Origin: Flavobacteriaceae bacterium
GTDB lineage: Bacteria > Bacteroidota > Bacteroidia > Flavobacteriales > Flavobacteriaceae
Direction of reading: 5' to 3'
DNA length: 49,429 nt
Assembly: GCA_023954685.1 (NCBI GenBank)
Contig: JAGSHF010000003.1
Span: 1 to 49,429 of the forward strand
This document shows, piece after piece, positions 26,722 to 34,848 of this stretch (within the stretch, counting starts at the first letter, position 1; the number at the start of each line of letters is the position of its first letter). The position numbers and the translations under genes are program-made. The notes under the pieces were generated by a model. That model searched no databases. It was not told where the DNA came from and worked only from the letters and a program-made list of their open reading frames with translations.

Positions 26722-29700
26722 CTAATTAGTGATTTCTTTTTTACCGGCTTTTTTAAGGAGTTGGTTTACTTTTGATAAATCAGCATTTAGTGTTTGATTT
26801 AGTTGGTCTAAATGCTGTTCTAATTCAGCAGAAAGCTCTTCAAATACTTGATACGCACCATCTGTAGGTTTTGCATCTCCATTTTCAACACTGCGCCTTA
26901 ATGAAGCCAAACGATTGTTAAGCTTAATAGGAAAGTTTAATGGATCTTGCCCTGATTGGTTTTTTACTTGATATAAATCTTCTTCAATTGCTGATATTTT
27001 CTGAACAAAAGGTGTTATTGTATTTTTATAATTTGAATTTGATATTTCATCCTTTGCTTCATTTAATTCTAACTTAATCGCACGAATTTTTATCACCGCT
27101 TCATTGGCAGCACTAGTTCTGTTCATAATTTTTGATGCCAGATCAAATTGTTCTTGTAGATCAGCTTTTGTGATGCCTTTTAAATTAGGGTCCATTTTTA
27201 TTTCAAAATCAAAAGTTTTTGAATAATCTCCAGCAATCATTTTTACTTTGTAATTGCCTAGTGGTGCTTTTGGTCCACGAGCGGGACGACCACTCCAAAT
27301 AATCATTCCATCAAAAGTCGTGGCTCCAGGATAACGTAGATTCCAACTGAAAGTATTTAAACCTTTCGCAGTTTTAGGTTTATCAGGACTTCGATTCCAC
27401 CAAGGAATGTTTGGATCCTTTTTGTATTTTGGTTGATCTCCTATTTGTGTTGAAATAACATTACCGCTAGCATCTAATATTTCAAAAGTAATAGATTCTA
27501 GTTCTTCGCTTAAATAGTATTGTAGATCTAGATTGTTAATACCTCTTATGGCATCACTAGGTTCAAAAAATACTGCTTTTTGCGATTTCATTTCCCCTTT
27601 ATATTGGCGAAAAGGTTGAATGTTATCTAGAATCCAAAAACCACGACCATGTGAACCTAATACGACGTCATTATCCTTAATAACTAAATCACGTATTGGT
27701 GTATCAGGAAGTTCTAATTGAAGACTTTGCCATAATTCGCCGTCATTCATAGAGAAGTAAACGCCATGTTCTGTGGCCAAAAATAGCAGGCCAGATCTCA
27801 CCGGATCCTCTCTAACAGCTCTGGCAAAATGACCTTCTTCAATACCATTGATTATTTTAGTCCATGTTTTGCCGTAGTCATGAGTTTTAAAAACATAGGG
27901 AGCTCTATCATCTACTTGATATCTATTTGCAGCAATATAAAGTGTTCCAGGATTATGCACAGATTCATCAATAATACTTATTCTTGAAAATTTTGGTAAA
28001 TCTTTAGGGGTGATATCTTCCCAGTGATCACCTCCATCTCTAGTGATATGCATTTTACCGTCGTCAGATCCAGCCCAAATGGTATTGATATCATGATTTG
28101 AAGGCGCCAAAGCAAATACCGTTGCATATATTTCAGGGCCATTCATATCCATAGTAATTATGCCTCCCGTTTTTCCAAGTGTTTCAGGATCTGCATAAGT
28201 TAAATCTGGACTGATTTTTTTCCATGTCTGCCCGTCGTTAGTCGTTTTCCAAACATGTTGTGAGCAGGTATACATTACATTTTCATCCTGTGGTGCAAAC
28301 ATGATAGGGAAGGTCCATTGCCAACGTTCTGGTAATGCACTAGCAGGTTCACCTGAGAAAAAACGTGGATAAACTTGAATATCTCTCGTTTGACCATTAC
28401 TTCTGTCGTATCGAGTTAATAAGGCGCCTTGACTCCCTGCATAAAAGATATCTGGTTTTGTAGGATGTTGAGTAATCCAACCACTTTCACCACCACCAAC
28501 GGGATAATACCACCCGTGATTTGACCCGCGCCCTAGTTTATGATCCCATCCATCACTTGGTACAGCAACTGTACTATTATCTTGTTGGGCTCCAGCAACG
28601 TGATATGGTACATCACTTGTGGTCATAACATGATATAATTGTGTGGTGATATAATCTTGTTCAGTCCAACTTTTCCCGCCATTAATGGTTACATTTCCAC
28701 CACCATCATTAGCATTAATCATACGCTCTGGGTTGTTTGGATCAATCCATAAATCATGATTATCACCATGAGGGACTTGAATTGTGATATCAAATGTTTT
28801 TCCACCATCCAATGATTTGTATAAACCTGTATTTAAGCCATATACCACATCCTTATCCCATGGATCGGCATATATTCTAGAATAATAAAATGCACGTTGT
28901 CTTAATTTGCGTTCATCATTTGTTCTCGTCCATGTTTTTCCGGCGTCATCAGATCTAAAAACACCACCTTCATTAGCTTCAACAATAGCCCAAACTCGAT
29001 TAGAATCTGCAGGAGAAACCGTTACGCCAATTTTTCCAATTGGACCTTCTGGCATACCTGTGTTTTTTGTGAGGTCTGACCACGTTTCACCACCATCTGT
29101 ACTTTTCCAGAGCTTGCAATCTGGTCCACCACCCCACATTTTCCATGCCTTACGTTGCACCTGCCATGTACTTGCATATAAAACTTTTGGATTGTTTCTA
29201 TCAATAATTAAATCTACTGCTCCAGCTTTTTCGCTAACAAACAATGTTTTATTCCACGTGTTGCCACCATCAGTACTTTTGAAGACGCCACGTTCTGGAT
29301 TATCACCATAAGGATGACCTAAAGCTGCTACATAAACGATATCTGGATTTGTAGGATGAATACGAATACGAGATACAGCTTGTGTTTCTTTTAGACCCAA
29401 ATGACGCCAAGTTTTGCCACCATCTGTAGTTTTATAAACACCATCACCTTGTGTGATACTGCCTCGTAATTGTACTTCTCCCATCCCTATATAAACAATA
29501 TCAGGATTGGTTTCAGCAACGGCTACGGCACCAACAGATGAACTAGTAATTTGACCATCGGTTACGGGTGACCAATCGTTACCACCATCAACAGTTTTCC
29601 ATAAACCACCACCTGTAGCTCCAAAATAGTATTCGTTTGGCCTGCCAGGGCTTCCGGCTGCACCTAAAGAACGACCACCTCGATATGGCCCTATATTTCG

Positions 29701-29826
29701 CCATTCTAACTGATTGTAAAACTCTTTAGGAATTTGGGTATCTTGATTATTGGTTGATTGTGCTATCAGGTTCGGCAAGTTAAAAAGTAGAAGAACCATG
29801 AAAAACAGCATAGTAAAGCGTTTCAT
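26722..29826 (-). CDS. Large exported sortilin/VPS10-type BNR-repeat protein
   Basis: A 1034-residue exported protein starting with a signal peptide (MKRFTMLFFMVLLLFNLPNLIAQ). Residues ~40-730 contain at least ten Asp-box/BNR repeats of the form S/T-x-D-x-G-x-T-W (KTTDGGKTW, KSTDGGNTW, KSTDGGETW, RSDDAGKTW, KTTNDGQTW, KTHDYGKTW), predicting one or two beta-propellers as in sortilin/VPS10 and sialidase-like proteins. A beta-sandwich-like region and a helical C-terminal stretch follow. Such proteins are often annotated as glycosyl hydrolases, but Asp boxes are structural and no catalytic set is evident. No type IX C-terminal sorting domain was recognised. The gene stands alone. Confidence 0.88.
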   Translation of the reverse strand: MKRFTMLFFMVLLLFNLPNLIAQSTNNQDTQIPKEFYNQLEWRNIGPYRGGRSLGAAGSPGRPNEYYFGATGGGLWKTVDGGNDWSPVTDGQITSSSVGAVAVAETNPDIVYIGMGEVQLRGSITQGDGVYKTTDGGKTWRHLGLKETQAVSRIRIHPTNPDIVYVAALGHPYGDNPERGVFKSTDGGNTWNKTLFVSEKAGAVDLIIDRNNPKVLYASTWQVQRKAWKMWGGGPDCKLWKSTDGGETWSDLTKNTGMPEGPIGKIGVTVSPADSNRVWAIVEANEGGVFRSDDAGKTWTRTNDERKLRQRAFYYSRIYADPWDKDVVYGLNTGLYKSLDGGKTFDITIQVPHGDNHDLWIDPNNPERMINANDGGGNVTINGGKSWTEQDYITTQLYHVMTTSDVPYHVAGAQQDNSTVAVPSDGWDHKLGRGSNHGWYYPVGGGESGWITQHPTKPDIFYAGSQGALLTRYDRSNGQTRDIQVYPRFFSGEPASALPERWQWTFPIMFAPQDENVMYTCSQHVWKTTNDGQTWKKISPDLTYADPETLGKTGGIITMDMNGPEIYATVFALAPSNHDINTIWAGSDDGKMHITRDGGDHWEDITPKDLPKFSRISIIDESVHNPGTLYIAANRYQVDDRAPYVFKTHDYGKTWTKIINGIEEGHFARAVREDPVRSGLLFLATEHGVYFSMNDGELWQSLQLELPDTPIRDLVIKDNDVVLGSHGRGFWILDNIQPFRQYKGEMKSQKAVFFEPSDAIRGINNLDLQYYLSEELESITFEILDASGNVISTQIGDQPKYKKDPNIPWWNRSPDKPKTAKGLNTFSWNLRYPGATTFDGMIIWSGRPARGPKAPLGNYKVKMIAGDYSKTFDFEIKMDPNLKGITKADLQEQFDLASKIMNRTSAANEAVIKIRAIKLELNEAKDEISNSNYKNTITPFVQKISAIEEDLYQVKNQSGQDPLNFPIKLNNRLASLRRSVENGDAKPTDGAYQVFEELSAELEQHLDQLNQTLNADLSKVNQLLKKAGKKEITN

Positions 29827-29957
29827 AATTGGAATTAGTTTTTAGAAAAAAGTTGGTTATATATTGTGTTCTAAAATTACCAAATAAAATCAGTAAAATG
29901 AATGATATCATATTTATTAATACATCTATATTTAAATAGATTAAGATGTTAAAACAT

Positions 29958-30512
29958 TTAATCTAATACTTCAACAATTGCCTCTACTTCACAGGCCATA
30001 TCCCAAGGTAATGATGCCATGCCAACTGCCGAGCGCGCATGTCTTCCACGGTCTCCAAAGACTTCTATCATCAAATCGGTATATCCATTTATAACTGCTG
30101 GCTGTTGTGTGAATGTTGATTCAGCATTAACCATCCCTAATACTTTTACTATTCTTACAACTTTATTTAAATCGCCAAGTTCATTTTTTAGGATAGCAAT
30201 ATGATTAATAGCCGTTAATCTTGCAGCTTCATAACCTTGCTCAATAGTTAAATCAGTACCCACTTTACCAACAATACGATTCCCTTTAGAATCTCTAGGG
30301 CCATTTCCAGATAAATAGATTTGATTACCACTTTTTACGGCAAATTCAATTTTTATGCCTTTAGGTAAAGTAGGTTGTTTAAGCTCAATACCCATTGAAA
30401 TAATTCGTTCTTCAACATCATAATCATAAAGGGCTTGAGTAGCTGTGCTGTTTTTAGTTTCATTTGCACATGAAACTAAAAGAAGAAAAAGAAATGGCAT
30501 TAAAAATTTCAT
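29958..30512 (-). CDS. RidA-family lipoprotein (exported)
   Basis: A 184-residue protein with a lipoprotein signal, MKFLMPFLFLLLVSCAN, followed by a RidA/YjgF/YER057c domain. The domain shows NQIYLSGNGPRDSKGN, VGKVGTDLTIEQGYEAARLTAINHIAILK and the C-terminal HARSAVGMASLPWDMACEVEAI with the Arg-Ser and Glu typical of the family. Classical RidA is a cytoplasmic enamine/imine deaminase that protects PLP enzymes; an exported membrane-anchored member must have a different setting, perhaps binding small metabolites. It is divergent from the TonB-like gene (141 bases apart). Function is uncertain. Confidence 0.85.
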   Translation of the reverse strand: MKFLMPFLFLLLVSCANETKNSTATQALYDYDVEERIISMGIELKQPTLPKGIKIEFAVKSGNQIYLSGNGPRDSKGNRIVGKVGTDLTIEQGYEAARLTAINHIAILKNELGDLNKVVRIVKVLGMVNAESTFTQQPAVINGYTDLMIEVFGDRGRHARSAVGMASLPWDMACEVEAIVEVLD

Positions 30513-30590
30513 AATTAAGTGTTGAGAATTAAACCTGCATTAAAGTTATGAAATTTATAGGTTATAGGGTATTAGTTCTAATAATTCTAC

Positions 30591-30633
30591 TGATAAATAT
30601 CATATTTTTTCTGAAATGTATCTATTAATTTTA
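30591..30633 (+). promoter_or_regulatory. CRP/FNR-type box and -7 element ahead of the TonB-like gene
   Basis: The palindrome TGATAAATATCA (30591-30602) has its centre 29.5 bases before the T of TAATTTTA (30626-30633), a one-mismatch -7 element. Composition and spacing match the sites before hemN and the cytochrome c gene. No matching -7 element is found at the mirrored position for the divergent RidA gene. Confidence 0.55.
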
Positions 30634-30653
30634 AAGAACTAAACTTAAAGATT

Positions 30654-31379
30654 ATGATACCAAAGAAAAACCCAAATGTAGATGTAGGACGAAATAGTAG
30701 TTTATATTTCGCTATTGGACTAATAATTATGCTATCAATAACCTATAGTATGATTCAATATAAAAGTTATGATATTAAAAAAGATTCTTCAGAATTAGTT
30801 GAAATGCAAGAAGAATTTGAAGATGATATTCCTATTGTAAATCATGAAACACTTCCACCTCCTCCGCCACCGGCAGCTGCACCTGAAATTATAGTTGTTG
30901 TTGAAGATATTGATGAGGTTGAAGAAACGGTTATAGAGAGTACTGAAACTACTCAAGAAGAGCAGATTGCTGATTATGTGGCAGTAGAGGAAGTTTATGT
31001 AGAGGAAGTTGAAGAAGAAATAGAAGTTCCTTTTTCTGTAGTAGAGCATGTGCCGGTTTTTCCTGGATGTACTGGTGATAATAATGATGAATTAAAAGCA
31101 TGTTTCGAGAAAAAAATCCTTAATCATGTGATGAAAACTTTCAAATACCCTGATCGGGCTATGGAAATGGGTTTACGAGGGAAGGTTTATGTATTGTTTG
31201 CTGTTGGAACTGATGGTTACATCACCAATATAAGAACCCGCGGCCCTGAAAAGATATTAGAAGATGAGGCTGTTCGAATTATTGCTTCGTTGCCAAAAAT
31301 GACGCCAGGGATGCAACGTGGAAAACCTGTAAAAGTACCTTATAGTTTACCAATTAATTTTAAACTCATACAGCAGTAG
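30654..31379 (+). CDS. TonB-family energy transducer
   Basis: A 241-residue inner-membrane protein with one N-terminal helix (about residues 18-37), a proline patch LPPPPPPAAAP, a long linker very rich in Glu and Val in place of the usual Pro/Lys linker, and a C-terminal TonB domain (~130-241). That domain shows PVFPGC, FKYPDRAMEMGLRGKVYVLFAVGTDGYI and LPKMTPGMQRGKPVKVPYSLPI. TonB proteins pass energy from ExbB/ExbD to outer-membrane transporters; no exbBD or receptor gene is nearby. It has a CRP/FNR-type box upstream. Confidence 0.88.
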   Translation: MIPKKNPNVDVGRNSSLYFAIGLIIMLSITYSMIQYKSYDIKKDSSELVEMQEEFEDDIPIVNHETLPPPPPPAAAPEIIVVVEDIDEVEETVIESTETTQEEQIADYVAVEEVYVEEVEEEIEVPFSVVEHVPVFPGCTGDNNDELKACFEKKILNHVMKTFKYPDRAMEMGLRGKVYVLFAVGTDGYITNIRTRGPEKILEDEAVRIIASLPKMTPGMQRGKPVKVPYSLPINFKLIQQ

Positions 31380-31516
31380 TGTTATTATGATTTTGAAGAC
31401 CTTGCCAATCATATGAATTAATTCTATAAATAATGAATCTATTTTAAAACTTGCATTGACCATGTGAAAACTAGCGATCATAAGATGTTTTAATCGCATT
31501 AAAAAAGTACGGTATG

Positions 31517-32437
31517 CTACTCCTTTTTTAAATTTGGTTGGCCCTTTACATTAAAATCAAAAATATCATTACGTGCATAATGACCAATCACATCAAAATC
31601 AAGTTTGCTTCGTTTTATATCTTCTAAATCTAATTCAGTAACCAAAACGCCAGCTTCGTTAAATAGTGGGCCTGCAATAATTTTTCCAAGAGGGGATACT
31701 ATGACAGAGCCCCCAGGGCAGAAATTTTCATCTTGATTGGCAACTTCATCTTTATATTTATCTGGATACATTGAGGCGGTCATGTATTGATTACAACCTA
31801 AAACAAAACAACGTCCTTCCAATGCTATTTGCTGCATAGTTGCTGTCCATTGGTCACGTGAATCTGCAGTAGGCGCTATGTAAATTTCTACACCTTTTAA
31901 ATACATACTCATTCGTGCTAATGGCATATAGTTTTCCCAACAAATGAGTCCACCTAGTTTACCTATTTTGGTATCAAAGGTGACCAAAGATTCTGCGCCC
32001 GCTTCAGCCCAAACTAGCCGTTCAGTTCCTGTAGGTTTTATTTTTCTATGTACACCAAGTAAGCCTTCAGTAGGAGAGAGGTAAATCATAGAACAATATA
32101 AACTGCCATTGGTTTGTTGCTTTTCAGTTATGCCAATGACCATGTAAATATCTTGTTCTTTAGATAATTGTTCTAAACGAGTGAGGTCCTCACTTTCTAA
32201 ATCTAAACTGTTATTGTAATAATCAGCATAATGTTCTCTTCCCTCATCTGTTCTACTACCAATAGTGGCGCCAAAAGAAAAACCTCTTGGATATCCGGGA
32301 ATAAATGACTCGGGAAAAACTATGAGCTCACAACCTGCTTGGGCTTGTTGTTCTGCAATTCTAACTACTTTTTGAAGGGTACTCTCCTTATCAAAAAACG
32401 CAGGAGCGTCTTGTACAACGGCAACTTTTACTTTCAT
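31517..32437 (-). CDS. Nitrilase-family carbon-nitrogen hydrolase
   Basis: A 306-residue cytoplasmic enzyme of the nitrilase superfamily. The catalytic triad is visible: Glu43 in FPESFIPGYP, Lys132 in HRKIKPTGTER, and Cys166 in GLICWENYMP. The CWEN motif and HRKxxPTxxERLVW are those of true nitrilases (nitrile to acid plus ammonia) rather than amidases, but substrate prediction by motif is weak. It is the last gene of a five-gene minus-strand operon, starting two bases after the cyclophilin stop; the other members are exported proteins, so its place in the operon is notable. A 137-base stretch with no recognisable element separates it from the TonB-like gene. Confidence 0.9.
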   Translation of the reverse strand: MKVKVAVVQDAPAFFDKESTLQKVVRIAEQQAQAGCELIVFPESFIPGYPRGFSFGATIGSRTDEGREHYADYYNNSLDLESEDLTRLEQLSKEQDIYMVIGITEKQQTNGSLYCSMIYLSPTEGLLGVHRKIKPTGTERLVWAEAGAESLVTFDTKIGKLGGLICWENYMPLARMSMYLKGVEIYIAPTADSRDQWTATMQQIALEGRCFVLGCNQYMTASMYPDKYKDEVANQDENFCPGGSVIVSPLGKIIAGPLFNEAGVLVTELDLEDIKRSKLDFDVIGHYARNDIFDFNVKGQPNLKKE

Positions 32438-32439
32438 GT

Positions 32440-33312
32440 TTAATCCTTATATTCTTTTCGCTTAATAAATCGTGCTGTTATTATTTTTATATCTTTAAGA
32501 GGCTTGTCCCTTTCATTTGTTTTCATAACAGCAATTTTATCTACAACATCCATACCACTAACAACCTGACCGAAAACCGTATAATTTTGATCTAAATGTG
32601 CAGCTCCTCCTTCAGTTTTGTATGTTATCCTGTGAGCTTCTGGATAACTATATTTTGGCATAGATTCCAATTCAATTTCAGTTAATGAATCCAATTGTTT
32701 TTTAATGCTTTCGTATTGTGTTTCCTTGGATTTATCCCAATTATCAAATAAGCCTTGCAATTTTTGCTGCAACTTTTTTTGCTTAGGATTATTGATAACA
32801 TTATTGTAAGCCAGCCATTTGTTAATTCTTCCCACGGCAATATCTAATGTACTGTCATTGTAAACACGTCCTTGGACGATGGTGAATTGTGTGCTGCTTG
32901 ATTCCCTATTTGGGTTGGTATTGTCACCTTCTCGCGCCGCATTAAGTGCACCGCGTTTATGAAATAAATTAGGTTGAAATTCTGGCGGTATTCTATAAGG
33001 CAAATCTGTTTCACCGGGTACTTTATCCGATGTCAACTTCTTAGTTTCTGGATCACCTGTTTGAATTATGAAATTTTCAATTACTCTATGAAAAGATAAG
33101 CCATCATAGAATTTGTCATTAACTAATTTGATAAAGTTATCACGATGCTGAGGTGTTTCATCTGAGAGTCGCATGATAATGATTCCAGCATCTGTAACCA
33201 TTTCAATATCTTTGTTAAGATCACTTTTTTCAACTTTGTTTTGAGCATTACTATTGAAGCTAATCATTAATGAAAAAGATAATATTAGGGATCTAATAGA
33301 GATTTTATACAT
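32440..33312 (-). CDS. Exported cyclophilin-type peptidyl-prolyl isomerase with an insertion
   Basis: A 290-residue protein with a signal peptide (ISIRSLILSFSLMISFNSNAQ). The cyclophilin domain starts at about residue 36 (IEMVTDAGIIIMRL) with FYDGLSFHRVIENFIIQTGDP, GALNAAR and SSSTQFTIVQG. An ~85-residue Lys/Gln-rich, probably helical insertion (about 150-235) interrupts the domain before YTVFGQVVSGMDVVDKI. Cyclophilins catalyse cis-trans isomerisation of prolyl bonds; this one would act on periplasmic or secreted proteins. It lies between the S10 peptidase (13 bases) and the nitrilase (2 bases). Confidence 0.9.
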   Translation of the reverse strand: MYKISIRSLILSFSLMISFNSNAQNKVEKSDLNKDIEMVTDAGIIIMRLSDETPQHRDNFIKLVNDKFYDGLSFHRVIENFIIQTGDPETKKLTSDKVPGETDLPYRIPPEFQPNLFHKRGALNAAREGDNTNPNRESSSTQFTIVQGRVYNDSTLDIAVGRINKWLAYNNVINNPKQKKLQQKLQGLFDNWDKSKETQYESIKKQLDSLTEIELESMPKYSYPEAHRITYKTEGGAAHLDQNYTVFGQVVSGMDVVDKIAVMKTNERDKPLKDIKIITARFIKRKEYKD

Positions 33313-33325
33313 TGCAGTGTATGGT

Positions 33326-34828
33326 TTATTCGGTTAAAAATTTTCTAATATCATTAGATAACTTTATTAAATCTGGTTCATGCGTATACATCATATGACC
33401 ACCTTCATAGTAGGTCATACTTACACGTTCTCGAACAATGCCATTTCTAGAAAAAGTGTATTCGGCATCAAAAAATGGTGTTATTAAATCATAATAACCA
33501 CTTGCAACCAATACTTTCATTGCTGTATTTCTGCGCATGACTTTACCTAATTGTGGCGCAGTGTTAACTGGCATTGGTTCCCAATAGGATCCATCAGGTA
33601 CTGTTCTCCAGCGCCATTTAGAACCTATACTCCCGTTTGACGTTAAATAAGGTCTGTTCATTTCAATATTTAAGGCAGATGCATAATAGTGGTTGAGGGC
33701 AGCAGTATATGCCGCACTAATTTGATACGAAGCCGGATCTCCCAGGTTAGGTCCTTCAGAAACATCATCGGCCTCATCTCCCATAAATCTGCCATCAAGC
33801 CTACCTATAGCAAAACCTTTTTCTGCCAATAGATTTTTCTGAAAGCGATGCATTAAGATGCGATTATTAGATCTTGAAATATAGGCCTTATCTAAACCGG
33901 TAAAATAGGCCAGTTTTTCAGCTATGCTATTTTCCTCTGAAGCACTTAAAAGCGAACCTTTATAAAGTGCAGGCCCATAAGTATTGTACGTAAAATCACG
34001 AGATTCATCAACAAATGCTTCTAGTGATTTACCTCGACCGGCTTTTTTATGATACCAAGCAGTGGCAGCCATACTGGGCAAATATGTAAGATATGATGTG
34101 ATATTATCGTGCATGGATGTAGAACCATCATAGTCTAATGCTTGAGAGATAAGAATCAATCCATTGAGAGCCATATTTTGCCCGCCATTTTCTAAAACAT
34201 TAGCAACGGCTGCGGCACGTGTTGTGCCGTAACTTTCACCAGCCATATACTTAGGTGAATTCCATCGTTTATTCTCTGTTATCCATTGACGCATAAATTT
34301 AGCAATTGACGTCGCATCTTCATTCAATCCCCAATAATCGTCAACTTTTCCATTTCCTATTACACGGCTATAGCCGGTGCCAATGGGGTCAATAAAAACG
34401 AAATCAGTAAGGTCTAATAAACCATTAGTATTGGTTTCAAGTTTGAAAGGAGCCGCACCGTCATCAGATTTTGCATCAGAATCTACTTTAACCAGTTGGG
34501 GGCCAAATAAGCCCATATGAAGCCATACGGAAGCCGAACCCGGCCCGCCATTAAAGACAAATGTTACAGGACGGTTTGAGGATTGAACATCATCTTGTAT
34601 ATAGGCTACAGACCATAAAGAAGCGACGGGTTCTCCGTCATTATTTTTAAGATAAGTTTCTTTTGCTACAGCTGTATAACTTATGGTCTTATTGCCAAAA
34701 ACGCCTTTGTGTTGTGTTACAAAAGATTTTGCTTCAGGAATTGGTTTTGAGTCTATTTGTTCCGCTTCTTGAGAAAACACAAACAAACATGAAAGGCATA
34801 ATATTATTGCCAAATAATTATTTTTCAT
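33326..34828 (-). CDS. Exported S10-family serine carboxypeptidase
   Basis: A 500-residue secreted protein (signal peptide MKNNYLAIILCLSCLFVFSQE) of peptidase family S10. The oxyanion-hole segment FVFNGGPGSASVWLHMGLFGP and the nucleophile Ser in GESYGTTRAAA are clear; the catalytic Asp is probably in YYDLITPFFDAEY and the His in GGHMMYTHEP near the C-terminus. S10 enzymes remove C-terminal residues from peptides and are active at acidic pH in eukaryotes. It sits 20 bases after the M28 aminopeptidase-like gene, so the operon offers cleavage from both ends of a peptide. Confidence 0.92.
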   Translation of the reverse strand: MKNNYLAIILCLSCLFVFSQEAEQIDSKPIPEAKSFVTQHKGVFGNKTISYTAVAKETYLKNNDGEPVASLWSVAYIQDDVQSSNRPVTFVFNGGPGSASVWLHMGLFGPQLVKVDSDAKSDDGAAPFKLETNTNGLLDLTDFVFIDPIGTGYSRVIGNGKVDDYWGLNEDATSIAKFMRQWITENKRWNSPKYMAGESYGTTRAAAVANVLENGGQNMALNGLILISQALDYDGSTSMHDNITSYLTYLPSMAATAWYHKKAGRGKSLEAFVDESRDFTYNTYGPALYKGSLLSASEENSIAEKLAYFTGLDKAYISRSNNRILMHRFQKNLLAEKGFAIGRLDGRFMGDEADDVSEGPNLGDPASYQISAAYTAALNHYYASALNIEMNRPYLTSNGSIGSKWRWRTVPDGSYWEPMPVNTAPQLGKVMRRNTAMKVLVASGYYDLITPFFDAEYTFSRNGIVRERVSMTYYEGGHMMYTHEPDLIKLSNDIRKFLTE

Positions 34829-34848
34829 ACTATGGATTTTAATCTCAG

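Noticed and set aside
28907-29311. 134-codon plus-strand ORF inside the sortilin gene
   Set aside because: It is the antisense shadow of the BNR repeats (repeated Pro/Ser composition reflects TGG/GAT-rich codons) and has no promoter.
29895-29925. ATGATATCAT near 29908, similar to the CRP/FNR boxes
   Set aside because: The arms have no 4-base spacer and no -7 element at the 29.5-base distance, so it does not fit the pattern of the other three sites.
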